A stretch of 64,000 nt of DNA from Rhizophagus irregularis (taxonomy: Eukaryota; Glomeromycota; Glomeromycetes; Glomerales; Glomeraceae). Shown here piece by piece: positions 22,291-33,799 of this stretch. Under the pieces are notes generated by a model. That model made no database searches. It was not told the DNA's origin and worked only from the letters and a program-made list of their open reading frames with translations. The position numbers and the translations under genes were made by a program. Position 1 is the stretch's first letter. The number at the start of each line of letters is the position of its first letter. The DNA is taken from assembly GCF_026210795.1 (NCBI RefSeq), contig NC_089431.1, positions 5,332,001 through 5,396,000 on the forward strand, read 5' to 3'.

Positions 22291-22311
22291 AAAAATATTC
22301 GCTGTTCTAAC

Positions 22312-22640
22312 CTCGGGGGTTTTTACAGCTAGCTTTTCCACCAGTTAGATGCTGGATATCTTCGGAAGAGGATCGAATCAATTACACTTGTTATACATTA
22401 ATGACATTACACAAAAAAACATCACGAAAATCCACGTGACATTTTTTGTCACCGTTTAATGTCACATTTATATGTAAACTCGTTGCGGATGGCTTTATTA
22501 TTGTTTGTTTACTTTTTGATTCGATAAGATACATTATAGTATTTATATGGTTTATTCAGAATTATTTATTATTTGAAATCTTAAAATGCATATTTTTAAT
22601 GGCCAAAATTTCATGTGAGTAGCAACTTGCAAAAGAAAAA
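22312..22640. other. Non-coding stretch
   Basis: Continuation of the sequence into which the LINE inserted. No gene recognised. Confidence 0.4.
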
Positions 22641-22960
22641 GAATGTGTAAAAAATAGTAGTTTTATTGCCTATTAAATTTAACTGGCGGATAAACATGTT
22701 AGAAAAAACTTCATCTATAGTTCTACTTTGCTAACAACCTAAAATTTTCTAAATACATCGTGAAATTAATATTACAATAATATTAATAATATTACAATAC
22801 ATTGTATAGAAACCATCATAAGATATTCGTTATCGGTCTTGTAGGGGCGCTTCGTATAATATAGCATAATTGTAATATTAATTTATTAACTTGTATATTT
22901 AATATAAATTGTAACAAATTGTTGTAAAATATATTATAAGTTATATCATGATCAACGATC
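22640..22960. repeat. Shared 3' flank of the small-exon gene family, copy 1
   Basis: The reverse complement matches 62,430-62,660: TACTTTGCTAACAAC, AATATTACA, CATTGTATA, GACCGATAACGAATATCTTA-like, and a run of TTTACAACAATTTGTTACAA. It lies 3' of the minus-strand small-exon locus, as its partner does on the plus strand, so the two loci were duplicated together. Confidence 0.65.
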
Positions 22961-23131
22961 ACCTGATTAATCTAACGTTCTCCGAACTGTTGTCTCAACA
23001 GATAAAGAATTATGGATATTAAATCAACAAAATCAATATGCTTCCAATCTTACTATCGGTTTTGTTTATTAGAAGATCTATTTAATCCTCTTCTCTTCGT
23101 GCAGTTACTTTGCATGCGTTCATTTCATTCT

Positions 23132-23593
23132 TCATCTTTTTGATTTAATTACCAATACTATTAGAGGAAAACAAAAAAAGAACTCTCCAATATCCTGCGT
23201 AAAGAATATAGAAGCCGCTGTCTAAGAAAAAAATAACGAAGTGTGAGCAGCTGTTCGTTACTATAAACAAATTAAAGAAAAAAATACTTACCAAGATTTG
23301 AAAACCAATACGTCTAAAGAAATCCAAAGTTCTACGCATCCAACTCCAAAGACCTACTAAGTCTAAAAGAAAGAGACAAATGGTTAGTAAGACTTATAAA
23401 AAAAAAATTAAAAAATCGTTTCATTGATACATACGGAATACAGTTTTCCACGAATCCTACAAAAAAGAGAATAGAAGAACATAAACAAAAGGTTTCTTTT
23501 AATAATAAAAAGGGATTAAAGTTTCATAATGAAACTTACTTTGTCTTTTCCGATGTTATCCTATCCTATCGTTCTAAGTTGAAGCCGAAATTT
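23132..23593 (-). pseudogene. Small-exon gene, 3' exons (paralog of 61.5 kb locus)
   Basis: Four exons with matching phases: 23,593-23,540 (54 nt), 23,456-23,435 (22 nt), 23,362-23,292 (71 nt) and 23,221-23,132 (90 nt). Donors are GTAAGT, GTATGT and GTAAGT, acceptors TATAG, TGTAG, TTTAG and CTTAG. The last three exons join into one open frame: DSWKTVFHLVGLWSWMRR, then TLDFFRRIGFQIL, then TAASIFFTQDIGEFFFCF and PLIVLVIKSKR with stop TGA. The product would end in a hydrophobic helix and a basic tail. The first of the four exons has an in-frame TAG (RTIG*DNIGKDK), which is why I call it a pseudogene; an unrecognised exon boundary could remove that stop. The family is not recognised. Confidence 0.45.
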
Positions 23594-24530
23594 CTATAAA
23601 AAAAAGAAAAACATTAGAAATTTTTTTAAAGGTTCAAAAAATTTTTTCCAAAGCTTATTACCTTATGGTAGCAATTACTCACATGTGAATTTCCTTGTAG
23701 CGCTAAGAAAAATTCGCATGAATTTATCTTAATATCACCAAACACATCTTTATCATATATATCAAAAAATATTATGTTTCTACAAAGAAGAATAATGTTA
23801 AAATTGTTTTTCTTAAAATTTCGAAATTTTTTTTTTTTCAAAATTTACCTGAAAGAAGAAGTTAAAAAGAAATTTTTTAATGTTGTTTTCAAGATTATTC
23901 AAAAACTCGTACAAGATCCAATAATCGGAAGTCAAAACCTACAAATAATATAAAAAAAAAATTCAGGAAATTTTTTTTTTAAAAAAGAGGATTTCGAAAC
24001 TTGCTTGTATAAACGGAGCTAGCTCCCTTACCTTTAATTTAAGACAATGTTGACTTTCTCAAAATAATTATGAATTTATATAATTACCAAAGACCCAAAA
24101 ACAGCCGTCTAAAAAAAGGGAAGAAAACGAAACTTTATTAGTAAAAGCTTCGTTAAATAAAAATTTTCTGATTCCTGTATAAAAAAAACTTGCCGAGGAC
24201 CTGATGCGTCCAGGCCGTTTAAAATAGAGACGCGCCGTTGCTAAATCTTCTTTGCTTACAAACTCTTCATCGGTTCTTAAAGGCCGAGGTATAAATTTGA
24301 GTTTATAAATATTCTCGTTATTTATAACAGATAATATTTTTGCATAACAAATTCTTTACCACCTAAAAAAAAGAAAAAGAAAAAATAACGATTATTTAGT
24401 AATAATTCATTGGAATAAAAAAAAATAATAAATAAACCCTTACTCAATTCCTGCGTATCCAGAAACTGAAAATCTACATCCTAATCGAAACGTTTTACTA
24501 ATGTTTCAATTTACTCTCTTTTTTTTAAAC
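23594..24530 (-). pseudogene. Small-exon gene, 5' portion with candidate exons
   Basis: The minus strand continues with repeated branch-point, poly-pyrimidine and AG signals. Candidate exons read DVDFQFLDTQEL (about 24,470-24,435, donor GTAAGG), SGKEFVMQKYYL (24,360-24,320) and, in a shifted frame, KLKFIPRPLRTDEEFVSKED then LATARLYFKRPGRIRSSA (24,300-24,190). DGCFWVFG (24,103-24,080) and SDYWILYEFLNNLENN (23,925-23,880) follow. Peptide quality is good but the frames do not all join, so boundaries are uncertain and there is probably at least one frameshift. Confidence 0.3.
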
Positions 24531-24539
24531 GAGAATAAA

Positions 24540-25130
24540 TATTAAAGAATTTGTACAAATTGATAATAGTAGTGTTGGAAGCTCTGAAATCCAAAGTAAA
24601 GAACATTGGATTCGTAGCTACTTCAGACAAAAAAATATTTATAGCCAATAAGTAATTGACTACATGCGGTACAACAAGGAATACCATACTAAATAATAAT
24701 AAATAAGAAAATTATTAATTAATTAAATTAAATCTTAAAATAACAAAAATAACATAACATTAAACAAAATTTCTTACTTTGGAATTATTAAGTGTGGAGC
24801 ATTATTAACTCATAATAATGTGAATTTTAAATCCACAACAAAATCCTGCATTATTAATGCAGTTTCAAATATGGCGAAGTTTCTTCCTTCAGGGTTTTTC
24901 CAATGTGCCAAAAAATATAATATTATTAATATTATTAGACTTACTAAAAATATTATAATTAGTGGCAAAAATTTTCCAAAATAATCTGTAAAATAATAGA
25001 ATTAAAAATTTAATGAAATATTAATTATTTACAAATGTCAAAAATATTTAATAAACAACACTTACGGGTTATTGTAAAGGATGCACTTTCATCAATTAAT
25101 GAATTAGATGCTGAAAGGAACGTTCGATTG
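24540..25130 (-). pseudogene. Relic of exons 5-7 of the membrane-protein family
   Basis: Minus-strand match to 48,235-48,830 of the intact gene: SASNSLIDESAS, the donor CCCGTAAGTGTTG, exon 6 (GKFLPLIIIFLVSLII, KNPEGRNFAIFETALIMQD) and its donor AAAGTAAG, then exon 7 up to NIFLSEVATNPMFFT. One base change makes a stop after DLKFTLL. All three introns are kept, so this is a genomic duplicate and not a retrocopy. Confidence 0.85.
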
Positions 25131-25279
25131 GACTTAAAAGAACTATAGTATCCTAATAAATTGGGAATATAGTAAGTTTCCGCAATTTACTTACAGAATT
25201 TAAAAGCAGACCATAATAAAATCGAAAACACTTTTAAAAATTTGTCAATCGGAACACTCCAAAGCATCATGAAATGATT

Positions 25280-25745
25280 ATTATTGCTTAAATCCGACCG
25301 AATGACTTAAAATTGTTATATGCGAAAGGATAACTTACATCAATGTTAATACGATCGAAATCGGTAAGATATCTTTGACGAACATTTGGATTATTGGCGG
25401 CAAGTAAATTTAAAGCAGGCTCCATTCTTTTCCACTTTTCCAACATGTAAAAGATGGACCCTTTACCTCTCATAACGTTTTTAACGAGTCACGTACCGGT
25501 TTGAGAAGTTTTAATGTAAGACATTAGAGATCTTGCTTTCTTAACGGATTCAGAAATTAAATTTAATCCTTTATTGACTGCAAGATTCAAAACATGCATG
25601 GCACCGGTATTGGGCGAAATCTAGATTCTGAAATACTTCAAGTTCCTCCATTATAAACTCGCCGCAAGAGGTCATCAAGGATGCATTATCAGTCGTTAAA
25701 GTGATTCCATACGAGTGACTTAGGAGTACCACCTTTATTTCTTGA
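25280..25745 (-). mobile_element. hAT-family transposase relic
   Basis: Minus-strand fragments read YGITLTTDNASLMTSCGEFI, FAQYRCHACF-like sequence, GAMHVLNLAVNKGLNLISES, VKKARSLMSYIKTSQTGT and GSIFYMLEKWKRMEPALNLL. The TTDNAS...HxLNLAV...K.R.L......S order is the conserved core of hAT transposases (ribonuclease H-like fold, second Asp in TDNAS). Frames shift several times and the C-terminal dimerisation block is missing. Confidence 0.85.
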
Positions 25746-26586
25746 TCGTGATTTAATAGATCGCGTTCCTGAATACGATTTTCTAAATTTGTAATTTTTT
25801 CTTCGTGCTCCTTTATTATTCGTTCCTTGGTGGTTACCTCATATTCTAAATTCCTAATTGTATCTTTATTCTTCGTTATTGATCATATCTGTGTGGTTAC
25901 CAAAGATTCCAATTTTGTTATCTTCTAACTCTGCTCACATAACTGTGGGTTGTTGCTGCGCTCGCTGGGAGAGGAAATTTTTCAAGAAACTCACTAAGTT
26001 TGTTCGTATTATATTAGCACTCCAGTCTAATAAAAAAATACTAAATATATTGCTTGGTCGTTGTTATCCATAATTATTGTAATTGTAATTGTGAACATTA
26101 AGAGTTTGAATTCCAAATTCTTTCATAATTCATTCTTCGCGTTCTTTTTCCTCAACTCCGAGCCTAGTTCCATCTTCGTACCATGGACTTGACTTCACTT
26201 ATTATTTTCTGTATTACGTTACAAAGTTTAAGTCTATTAGAGTCACAATGTATTCAGAAAAGTATATATACCCTCAAACTTTTTCTCTAAAAAAATATTA
26301 TTGTTATTTCTAAAATTTCTAAAAAAATATTTTCTCAAACAAATCATTCTATTGCTTTAAAGAATTGGTTCATCAACTACCGGTTCTTCAACCACAAGTT
26401 CGTCTTCATCTTAAATACGAGTTCAAATTCATATTCAGATACGAGTTCGTTTTCAGTCACAAGTTCGTCCTCAATTCTCGTCCTTGGTTCTGTACTCATC
26501 ATCGTCCTCAGTTCTGTCATCCATAGTTTCATCGTCGTCATCTTCATCTTTATATTCTTCTTTTGGATAGTCTTTGCTTTTCCTCA
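25746..26586 (-). pseudogene. Probable N-terminal part of the hAT protein
   Basis: Continuous minus-strand coding signal upstream of the transposase core. It starts with a Met at 26,586 (MRKSKDYPKEEYKDEDDDDE) followed by an acidic Glu/Asp-rich region. Nearer the core there is a coiled coil, RNLEYEVTTKERIIKEHEEK then ITNLENRIQERDLLNHDQEI (25,860-25,745). Broken by stops near 26,420 and 25,895. Assigned to hAT by adjacency and frame direction only. Confidence 0.4.
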
Positions 26587-27120
26587 TTTTAGTTTACACA
26601 CATTAGTTTACACACATATGTTGAGATTGAAAAGTTTGCGTGTTTAAGTAAGAAAAATAAAATTTTCTATCGACTAACGTATTAATAATTAGAAATTTGA
26701 ATCGAGATTGTAATTAAAAGTTACCATTATGGTATAAAGACACATTTTAAAGTATGATTACGGATCTCAGGAGTTTGATTTCAAACTTTAATACTATATA
26801 ACAGTACAATTAAAATTCGGAAATTTAAAAAATAAAAAATTTCGAAATAAAAAGAAAAAAATTTCGAAAATAAAAGGAAAAAATTAACAAAAAGAATAAG
26901 ATGAGCACAAAAAATTTGGCTCATTTTTATTGGATATTAATCATATGGATCAGTCCCCGGTTCAGATCTCGGATCCCAAGACCACGCGCTGTGAAAAGCT
27001 TTCATCACTGGTCCGATCCAACCCTAATTGAATCTGAATGTTGTCCTGTTTTAAACAGATCTAAATATAGTAAAGAAATATAAAATTTTCTACTTTGATT
27101 AGTAAAAAATTAAAAAATTA
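26587..27120. other. AT-rich non-coding stretch
   Basis: Adenine-rich imperfect repeats of AAAATTTCGAAA occur at 26,825-26,890. A less AT-rich patch lies at 26,945-27,035. No gene recognised. Confidence 0.4.
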
Positions 27121-27880
27121 AAATTTTAAAAAAAAACATGTATATTACTTGTTGAAAACATCCAAGTTTTCTCATTAGTTCCTAATAAAGGTTCATTTCT
27201 CGCTTAAGAAATGACGAAATTATTTTCAATTACCACATAATAAGAAGATTGGCTGGTTAAATGTACTTCTGAAAATTGGAATATGCACAGGTGATTATCG
27301 CTTCCAACATAGTTTGGAATCTCAGAGAATGTTTGTTGTAATCAACGAAATATTTGTCACTGGAATGGCATATTTAATTGTATTGACAGCTGGCTTTGTT
27401 GACTAAATTACAGGATTATCAAGGGTAATTATAATAAAAAGCCCTAGTAGAGTAATTATCCTATTTGTAATCATAAAAATAAGTTATTTAATGTTTAAAT
27501 GCTTCCTAATATTTCAATATTATGTATACTTACATTTTTTTGGTATTTTTTTTTAATTTCGTAAAGAGTCTTCTAAAACTGATTTACAAACGCGCGATTT
27601 CAAAAGCAAAATTTTGTTGTTCCAAAATCGTCCATATTACTTATTATTACTTTAGGGACCATATCAAATTGTACAAAGGACCCAGTTGTTAAAAATTCTA
27701 ATTGATAATAATTCACTTCAGTCCTTGATTGATTCTTATTTGTAATTGTATTGCTTAATGACACAAATACATAGTTGTAGGTAAATATGTTCCCTCTCTT
27801 AAAAATGAAACATAAATTTTCCAGTGCCGTGCGAGAAAAGCTGACCACCTTTTCCACGACAAGTGACGTTAAATTAAAAT
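27120..27880 (-). pseudogene. Second relic of exons 3-4 of the membrane-protein family
   Basis: Direct-repeat partner of the relic at 14.9-16 kb. It holds the exon-4 segment (27,130-27,420, ending near VIXSTKPA), an AT-rich intron remnant, and the exon-3 segment (27,600-27,880; VVEKVVSFSRTALENLCFIF, FVQFDMVPKVI). About 250 bases present in the other copy are missing here. Stops throughout. Confidence 0.75.
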
Positions 27881-28260
27881 TAAACAAATAAGAACTTTAT
27901 CATTGTTTGGTTTATTATTAACATAAAAATATTATGAATTTTGGTTATAAAATACAATGTTTACTGGGTTAAAATTTACATTGTGAAAATAAATTTCAAT
28001 ATAAAGATTAATTAATGTCTGAACGTAAGAACTCTTACCTTATATAACTAATTAAGGGTAATCAAAAATGCCGAAACTGCCGAAACTGGCCAAAACTGGT
28101 CGAAATACCGAAACGCCAAATGGCGAAACTAACTTATTTTAGGGTTGTTAACTTATAATGTTTCACTATCCTTTAATGTTACATCATAATTACTATTATT
28201 ATTATGTTTCAGTTGTTTCACTATCCTTTAATGATTACTATTATTATGTTTCACTATCTA
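27120..28260. repeat. Direct segmental duplication, copy 2
   Basis: Partner of 14,930-16,290, including the flank with GCCGAAACTGCCGAAACTGG (28,072) and TTATTTTAGGGTT. The match ends near 28,260, close to the end of the inverted 28.3-29.4 kb segment. Confidence 0.8.
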
Positions 28261-28269
28261 CAATCATTA

Positions 28270-29397
28270 TCCTTTAATGTGCGTCAGTGCCGATTTGCGT
28301 CAGATGATGCCGCCAGTCAGCCCAATATTATAAATGCCTTAAGTGGGTTGGCCAGCATTATTAGGCGATGACGTCAGCTAACGAACAGCATATATGAGAA
28401 AAAAGATTGACATTCACGTGAGTACGAACCTTACGACTGCAGCAATCGACATTTACAGTATAGAAATCTCTGCCGAGGGAATTTCCGAATATTTTTAAAA
28501 TTTAAAAAACTCCATCAATTCACATGTACACAGTAAGATTGGCTTGAGAAACTTTTCTTTTGCGCTTAATTTGATTGGACACACGTTCCGAGAGATAGGA
28601 CATCTTTTTAACGGACTTTATTCCGATTCAAAAAATAGACGTTAATGGTCTGCAAATTATTAACCAAATATAAGCCGATCCAACTTTATTTTGTCTTTTC
28701 TTTTTTTTATAGGACAACAAGAAAAAATTGTATAAAAAGGATGAGAAAAGGAATATGAAAGGAAACGAAATAATGAACTATCTTTCACAAAATATCATCA
28801 ATGAATTTTTAAATGGGTTAAAGTTATTTTAACCTAATTATGGTTGGTCACTCATAATAAATTTTAACAGTAGAGTTTTAAGTTATCAAAAAAGAATTTA
28901 AAAATTTTATAATTAATAATTACATATTTGCGTTTATTAATGAAAGGAATCATCGCTCAGTCTTTTATCCGAAAAAAAGTTGATTTGCACTGATAAATTA
29001 AATGAATATTACGCTGTTTTTCTAGATCATCATTTATGAGCATAAGCAATAATACACGTAACAATACAAAGAGTCAAAAACTTAATAACACTACTTGATT
29101 ATCAATGTGAATCATCATTACTTTAATACTAATAATTTTTAAATTTATATTTTAATCTCTCTTTTATACTTTAGGGAACCATAATTTTGTAATTTTAAAA
29201 TAAAAATTTTCTACCAATAGATACTGTATTCTAGCGCCATGCATATAAATTTTTTTGGTAATTACCAAGTTAGGTCTATGGCTTATTAATAATTAGTATT
29301 CTTAGTTGAAACAAATGTACATATTACAGCAAATTTGTTGCTTTTAAAGTATATCAAATTTACAGTATTAACCATAGAGAAGTAAATCGTCAATACC
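28270..29397. repeat. Inverted segmental repeat, left copy
   Basis: The reverse complement matches 43,005-44,450 almost throughout, with indels. One end carries TGTGCGTCA and GCCCAATATTATAA..GCCTTAAGTGGG; the other end carries GCTTTTAAAGTATATCAAAT and AAATCGTCAATAC. The TGACGCAC-type end and the inner self-complementary part (28,280-28,400) suggest a transposon terminus. No transposase frame is visible inside, so it may be a large non-autonomous element. Confidence 0.7.
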
Positions 29398-29427
29398 GGC
29401 ACATAGCTCTCATCAGGAAATTTTAGG

Positions 29428-30047
29428 TAGATCGATCCAAAAACCACGTAGGTAGAGGCAGAAGTGATAGACCAAGACCGTGTAACACTAGAGAAAGCGA
29501 AAAAATTGTTGGTTCAAGAATTATAACTCAACAACATGTTGAATTTATTTCAAAATGGATCGATAGATTGGAAATTGCGGACCAATTAATTCCTTCATAT
29601 GAATTTAAATTATTATTTACTGGATCCCGTGATGGACTTGACCGAGATAAATTTCATGAAATTTGTGATAATAAACTTCGCACAGTAACAATTGTTAAAG
29701 CGAAAGGCAGTAACGAAATTCTTGGAGGATATAATCCACTTGAATGGAAGTCTAATGGTAGTTATGGCATTACTAAAGATAGTTTTATATTTTCTTTTAA
29801 TTGTGATAGAATTAATAATTATATTTTAAGTCGTATAATGAATGAGAATAATGCTATAAAAAATAATTTTTACCACGGTCCATCATTTGGAGAAAATGAT
29901 CTTGTTATATGGAGTTCATCTTTTGGAAATTATTGTATAAGAAGTTCTTATTTAAAACCAATCAGGCAAACTAAAAATAAATTTATTGTAGAAGAATGTG
30001 AAGTATTTCAAATTATTCATAATGAACCTATAGATTCTAATAACTAA
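29428..30047 (+). pseudogene. Solo TLDc domain, truncated BTB-TLDc paralog
   Basis: An open frame after a TTTTAG acceptor-like site reads VDRSKNHVGRGRSDRPRPC, then IITQQHVEFISKWIDRLEIA and the full TLDc fold: KLLFTGSRDGLDRDKFHEIC, GSNEILGGYNPLEWKSNGSY, SFIFSF, FIVEECEVFQIIHNEPIDSNN with stop at 30,045-30,047. It is close to the intact gene at 2.7-4.1 kb (which has LEVTDKLVSSYEFKLIFRAS at the same place) but lacks the BTB and BACK domains. The 5' side is replaced by the inverted repeat at 28.3-29.4 kb. The remaining frame is intact for about 200 codons, so loss was recent or the solo domain is expressed. The first ATG in frame is at 29,568. Confidence 0.75.
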
Positions 30048-31184
30048 TATACTCATATTTTAGAGAACAATTTAGAAATATTTATATATATGTATATTTT
30101 TATATAAGAACACTATATGTATTTTTATATTTATTGAATAGATATTTGATATGTAAACCTTACTTTTAAAAATTTCTATGATTTTATAATGTAAATTTGG
30201 TAGCCAGACTTTGACTCCACTGACGTAACTTTTAATAATATTAGTGCGTACAGATTCAAGCAATTTAGTGCTTCGCGGATTATTTAGTTTCTTTTGAGAT
30301 TATTATGACGTCAGTAAAATAATGTTTTTTATCAGTTTAAAACGCTGATTATTTATTTAAAGTAGGGAGATACTGAATGTTTTACTCGGCTTTCTGATAA
30401 TACAATAAAAAGCGATCAAGATTTGACTGTAAGTTTCCTGCATTTCTTCGCGAACTAAAAAAGTTTATGTAGTAATAATATTTTTACCAATACGTTGGAC
30501 AGAGAATACGAGATTGCAATTCGCATTTAGAAATAAAGATATCCACGAAGGCGATGAAGTTAAATTCAACCCTTTTAACAACACCGAAGTAGACCTCCGG
30601 TTAGTCCGATTTAATTTCGGTTTGGTATTTACCAAACCGATTTACCAATAAATAATTTTTTTTTTTTTTGTAATCCACGTACTCCCATCTCATTTTCTTC
30701 TCCAGCGTTTCCGTTACTTTTAAATTTGAAAATCAATAAAGATTCAAAGCTTATTAATTTAATAATGTATGTGATTTTGAGAAAATTAAAAAAACATTTC
30801 ATTTTTATTTGTATATACTGTAGCATTTACTAATTGCATTTACTTTATTGCATAATAATTGCTGCATTAGTAAGTAATTTCTCAAATTTTGATAATAAAG
30901 CGGAAACACGTTCTTGTGAATTCTTTATTAAAATATTGTGTGTTTAGAAATGTGTTTTAGAAATGTAAATTTACAACATTTATAATATCACTATTCAATT
31001 TTTTTAAAAACGGATGGTCTCCTTTTTGCTGCGCTTCGTAATAATCCTGAAGAAAATGTCTTTTTTATACTACGTTAGGGTAGTCTTCATCATTATCATC
31101 TTGAGATTTCTGTTGAGAATCGTGATACGAAGAGTATTGGATGGTATTTGTTGTTACACGAGCTTCTTTTAGGTATCAGGACAT
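30048..31184. other. AT-rich non-coding stretch
   Basis: Short palindrome TTTGGTATTTACCAAA near 30,620. Traces of coding sequence (PEENVFFIL, HYHLEISVENRDTKSIGW) at 31,050-31,145 in broken frames. No gene assigned. Confidence 0.35.
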
Positions 31185-31470
31185 TTTGCCGAAAGCCATT
31201 TTGCCGAAACCCATTTCGCCGAAGGTATATTTCGCCGAAGGTATATTTCGCCGAAGGGATGTTTCGCCGAAGAGACATTTCGCCGAAGGGCCATTTCGCC
31301 GAAGGGACGTTTCGCCGAAGGGACGTTTCGCCGAAGGGACGTTTCGCCGAAACCCATTTTGCCGAAGCCATTTTGTCGAATGGCTATTTCGCCGAAAGGA
31401 CATTTTGCCGAAACCCATTTCGCCGAAGCCATTTCGCCGAAAGAACGTTTTGCCGAAACCTTTGGTAAAT
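31185..31470. repeat. CGCCGAA minisatellite, forward array
   Basis: About 18 imperfect copies of a unit of about 15 bases, consensus TTTCGCCGAAGGGACG, with 12- and 18-base variants. Unit lengths are nearly all multiples of three, so several frames on both strands stay open (FRRRDVSPKGRFAEG-like and the antisense SAKRPFGEMSLRRN-like); these are not genes. The same motif in reverse complement forms a second array at 31,790-31,950. Confidence 0.9.
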
Positions 31471-31789
31471 CGGTCAATTTTTAGCCGAATTGGCTGAAAT
31501 TTTTACTGAGAAAACTCTGACATTGGATCTATTTTATTCAAGTATTAATTGTAACATTTGTAAATCTTACAATTTCACAAATAATTCTTAAAAAAAGTTG
31601 ATAATTGGAAAAATTAAAAATTTTTTTTTACAAAATAAACTGTTAGCCTTAAAATAGGATAATTTTTATTTTTTTTATATTACTTTTTTTTAAAAAAATC
31701 CATTAATATACGTTAAAATGTATATAAATATAAATTATGAGCCTTCTGGTTAACACTTTATTAATAAGAAATTGGCAAATTGTGAAACG
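31471..31789. other. AT-rich spacer between facing minisatellite arrays
   Basis: No gene. Contains long A and T runs. Confidence 0.5.
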
Positions 31790-31950
31790 TCCTTTCGGCG
31801 AAATGGATGATTCGGCGAAACGGCTTTGGTGAAACATCCTTTCGGCGAAACGTCTCTTCGGCAAAACATCTTTTCGGCAAAACATCTCTTCGGCAAAATG
31901 GCTTCGGCGAAATGGGTTTTGGCAAAGTGGCTTTCGGCAAAACGTACTGT
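31790..31950. repeat. TTCGGCGAAA minisatellite, reverse array
   Basis: About 10 imperfect copies of the reverse complement of the unit at 31,185-31,470 (TTCGGCGAAACG, TTCGGCAAAACATCTC). Together the arrays could fold into a hairpin with a loop of about 320 bases. Confidence 0.85.
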
Positions 31951-32354
31951 AACCCTTCTTTTAACGTTATATCATCCAGAATTCGTAGACTTCCATAAAA
32001 TTAGTTCGATGATCCTTTTCAAAAAAAAAGAGGTAATGTCAGATCAAAGCAAAGAGCAAAATACGGAAGAAACGTTTCGCGAAATGCTAAAAACGGCTAC
32101 TGCAAGCTAAACCTGTGAGATCCTTTAGTTTTACTAGCACTATCGACAATACTAAACTACTGAGCGTCTTCGTTAGACATTACAAAATTCTTTGACTATT
32201 GTAAGAAACATAGTCGATTCCTACTCCAGAATCAACAGACCCCTATTTTACAAGAATTTTGAATGAGAAATTTTTTCCATTGACAATCTTTTCTTATTTC
32301 TAAGAACTTTTGTATTGTAACAGGAGAGCTCCATCTGAAGCCATAATATTTGTA
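31951..32354. other. Non-coding stretch
   Basis: A short frame ends MSDQSKEQNTEETFREMLKT near 32,036-32,110. The composition is protein-like, but no partner exon or family is recognised. Confidence 0.25.
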
Positions 32355-32557
32355 AAAGTACCCCTAAAAAAATTTAATCCGTTATTTCTGTAAAAACTCC
32401 GTAAAAATGAGCCTTTCACGGATCCATTTACGGAAAATGTAAATAATTCGATAAATTCCGCAATATAAGGTTATTAATTCCGGAAATATGAGCCTTTTAT
32501 GAAAAAAAGATGGAATATAAAAAACGGATTGACTTTTTTTACAGGGTACAGTAAATA
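32355..32557. repeat. MITE-like element with imperfect terminal inverted repeats
   Basis: Left end GTACCCCTAAAAAAATTTAA then TCCGTT; right end AACGGATTGACTTTTTTTAC then AGGGTAC, about 25 bases each. The interior repeats TTTACGGA, CCGTAAAAATGAGCC and GGAAATATGAGCC. No coding content. Related to the elements at 16,880 and 44,565. Confidence 0.55.
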
Positions 32558-33799
32558 AAAAATTTTACATGCTTGATACCATTTAATACCTTCTAACTAT
32601 CATTGTATTGTCGAGAGTATTAAGTCTTACTTCAAGTCGATGAGATTCTTCCGTAAAGGATATTCTGAAATCCTCCTTATTGATCGCCATTTGCACACAG
32701 TTTTTCTGAAAATAATCCATATTAACAGAGATAACTGAAAAAAATAAAAATATTTAAGATGTATCCTATTTACAGTACCATAATAAATTATATTATTTAT
32801 TATGGCGTTTTTGATTACTGTATTTGCTTTGACTGGACGGTCCAGTTAATTAACTTTGATAACTGGACTTAAACTGGAACAAACGATCCAGTGGACATTT
32901 ATGAAGTGACAACACTGATATAGGGCTGAACATTATTAGAATTTTTTGATTCGATTTTATTCAGTCAGATGATTAATACTCATTAAAAAAGTTAAGTATT
33001 TGTGTGCAACACAGACCGGAAAAAAAAATAAAGTGCGGTAACTGTGTAAATACATGGTTCCAATCATGCTCTGACAGAAGATAAGTAATAACAAGTGGCA
33101 TTCTCGTTTCTTGTGTTATGTAAACATTTTTTCGTAACAGGTTGATTTTTAGCCTATACGTCGTATGATCATTATACGAAGGAATCTACTCCTCTAATTA
33201 TCATGGAAATAAAAAAATTACGACCAATTTAAAATAAGTTTGTCTGTTTTATCTGTGACTGATTGTTCATCACCGAGTTAGAAGTTAGTGGTCTTATTGA
33301 GCTTATCGTTCGATTAGTTGATTATAAAATAACTCAGTATTAATAGTAATAAACTAATAACTCTAAACATTAAATAAGAAAAAGAAACACTTTTATTAAT
33401 TTGAACGGTAGTAAATACATGTTATGCAAATATATTAATAAAAATAATTTAAAGAAGGCGGATATGCAGTTAGCGAACCTCTTTTTATTGGATATGTTAT
33501 TGATGCTGTTTGAGTTGGGAATATTAAAAAATTTTAATATATTAATATAAAGTGGAATTAATTTGATTCCGGAAGTATTAAATTATTTAAGCTGTGATTG
33601 GAATATTTGCAGAAAGAGAAATATTGATATGGAAGACCATTTTTTTTTCAAAAAAGATATTATTATAAGAAGTAAATCCACTAATTTTAAAAATAGAAAC
33701 GCATCTGTATAATTAAAAAAAAGTGTTTGAATTGCTGATCCATGTTCTAGACTCGCTTGATCGGCAAGTCATGTTGTACATCTAAGGTTAATGAGAATT
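32558..33799. other. AT-rich intergenic stretch
   Basis: Contains degenerate CTGGAC/CCAGT repeats at 32,835-32,900. No gene seen. Confidence 0.4.

Noticed and set aside
26945-27035. Possible tRNA (GGTTCAGATC-like B box in a less AT-rich patch)
   Set aside because: No A box at the right distance, and the stems of a cloverleaf do not pair.
31096-31497. Five overlapping frames with Arg/Phe/Pro-rich repeats
   Set aside because: They are translations of the 15-base minisatellite in several phases on both strands; frame openness follows from the unit length.
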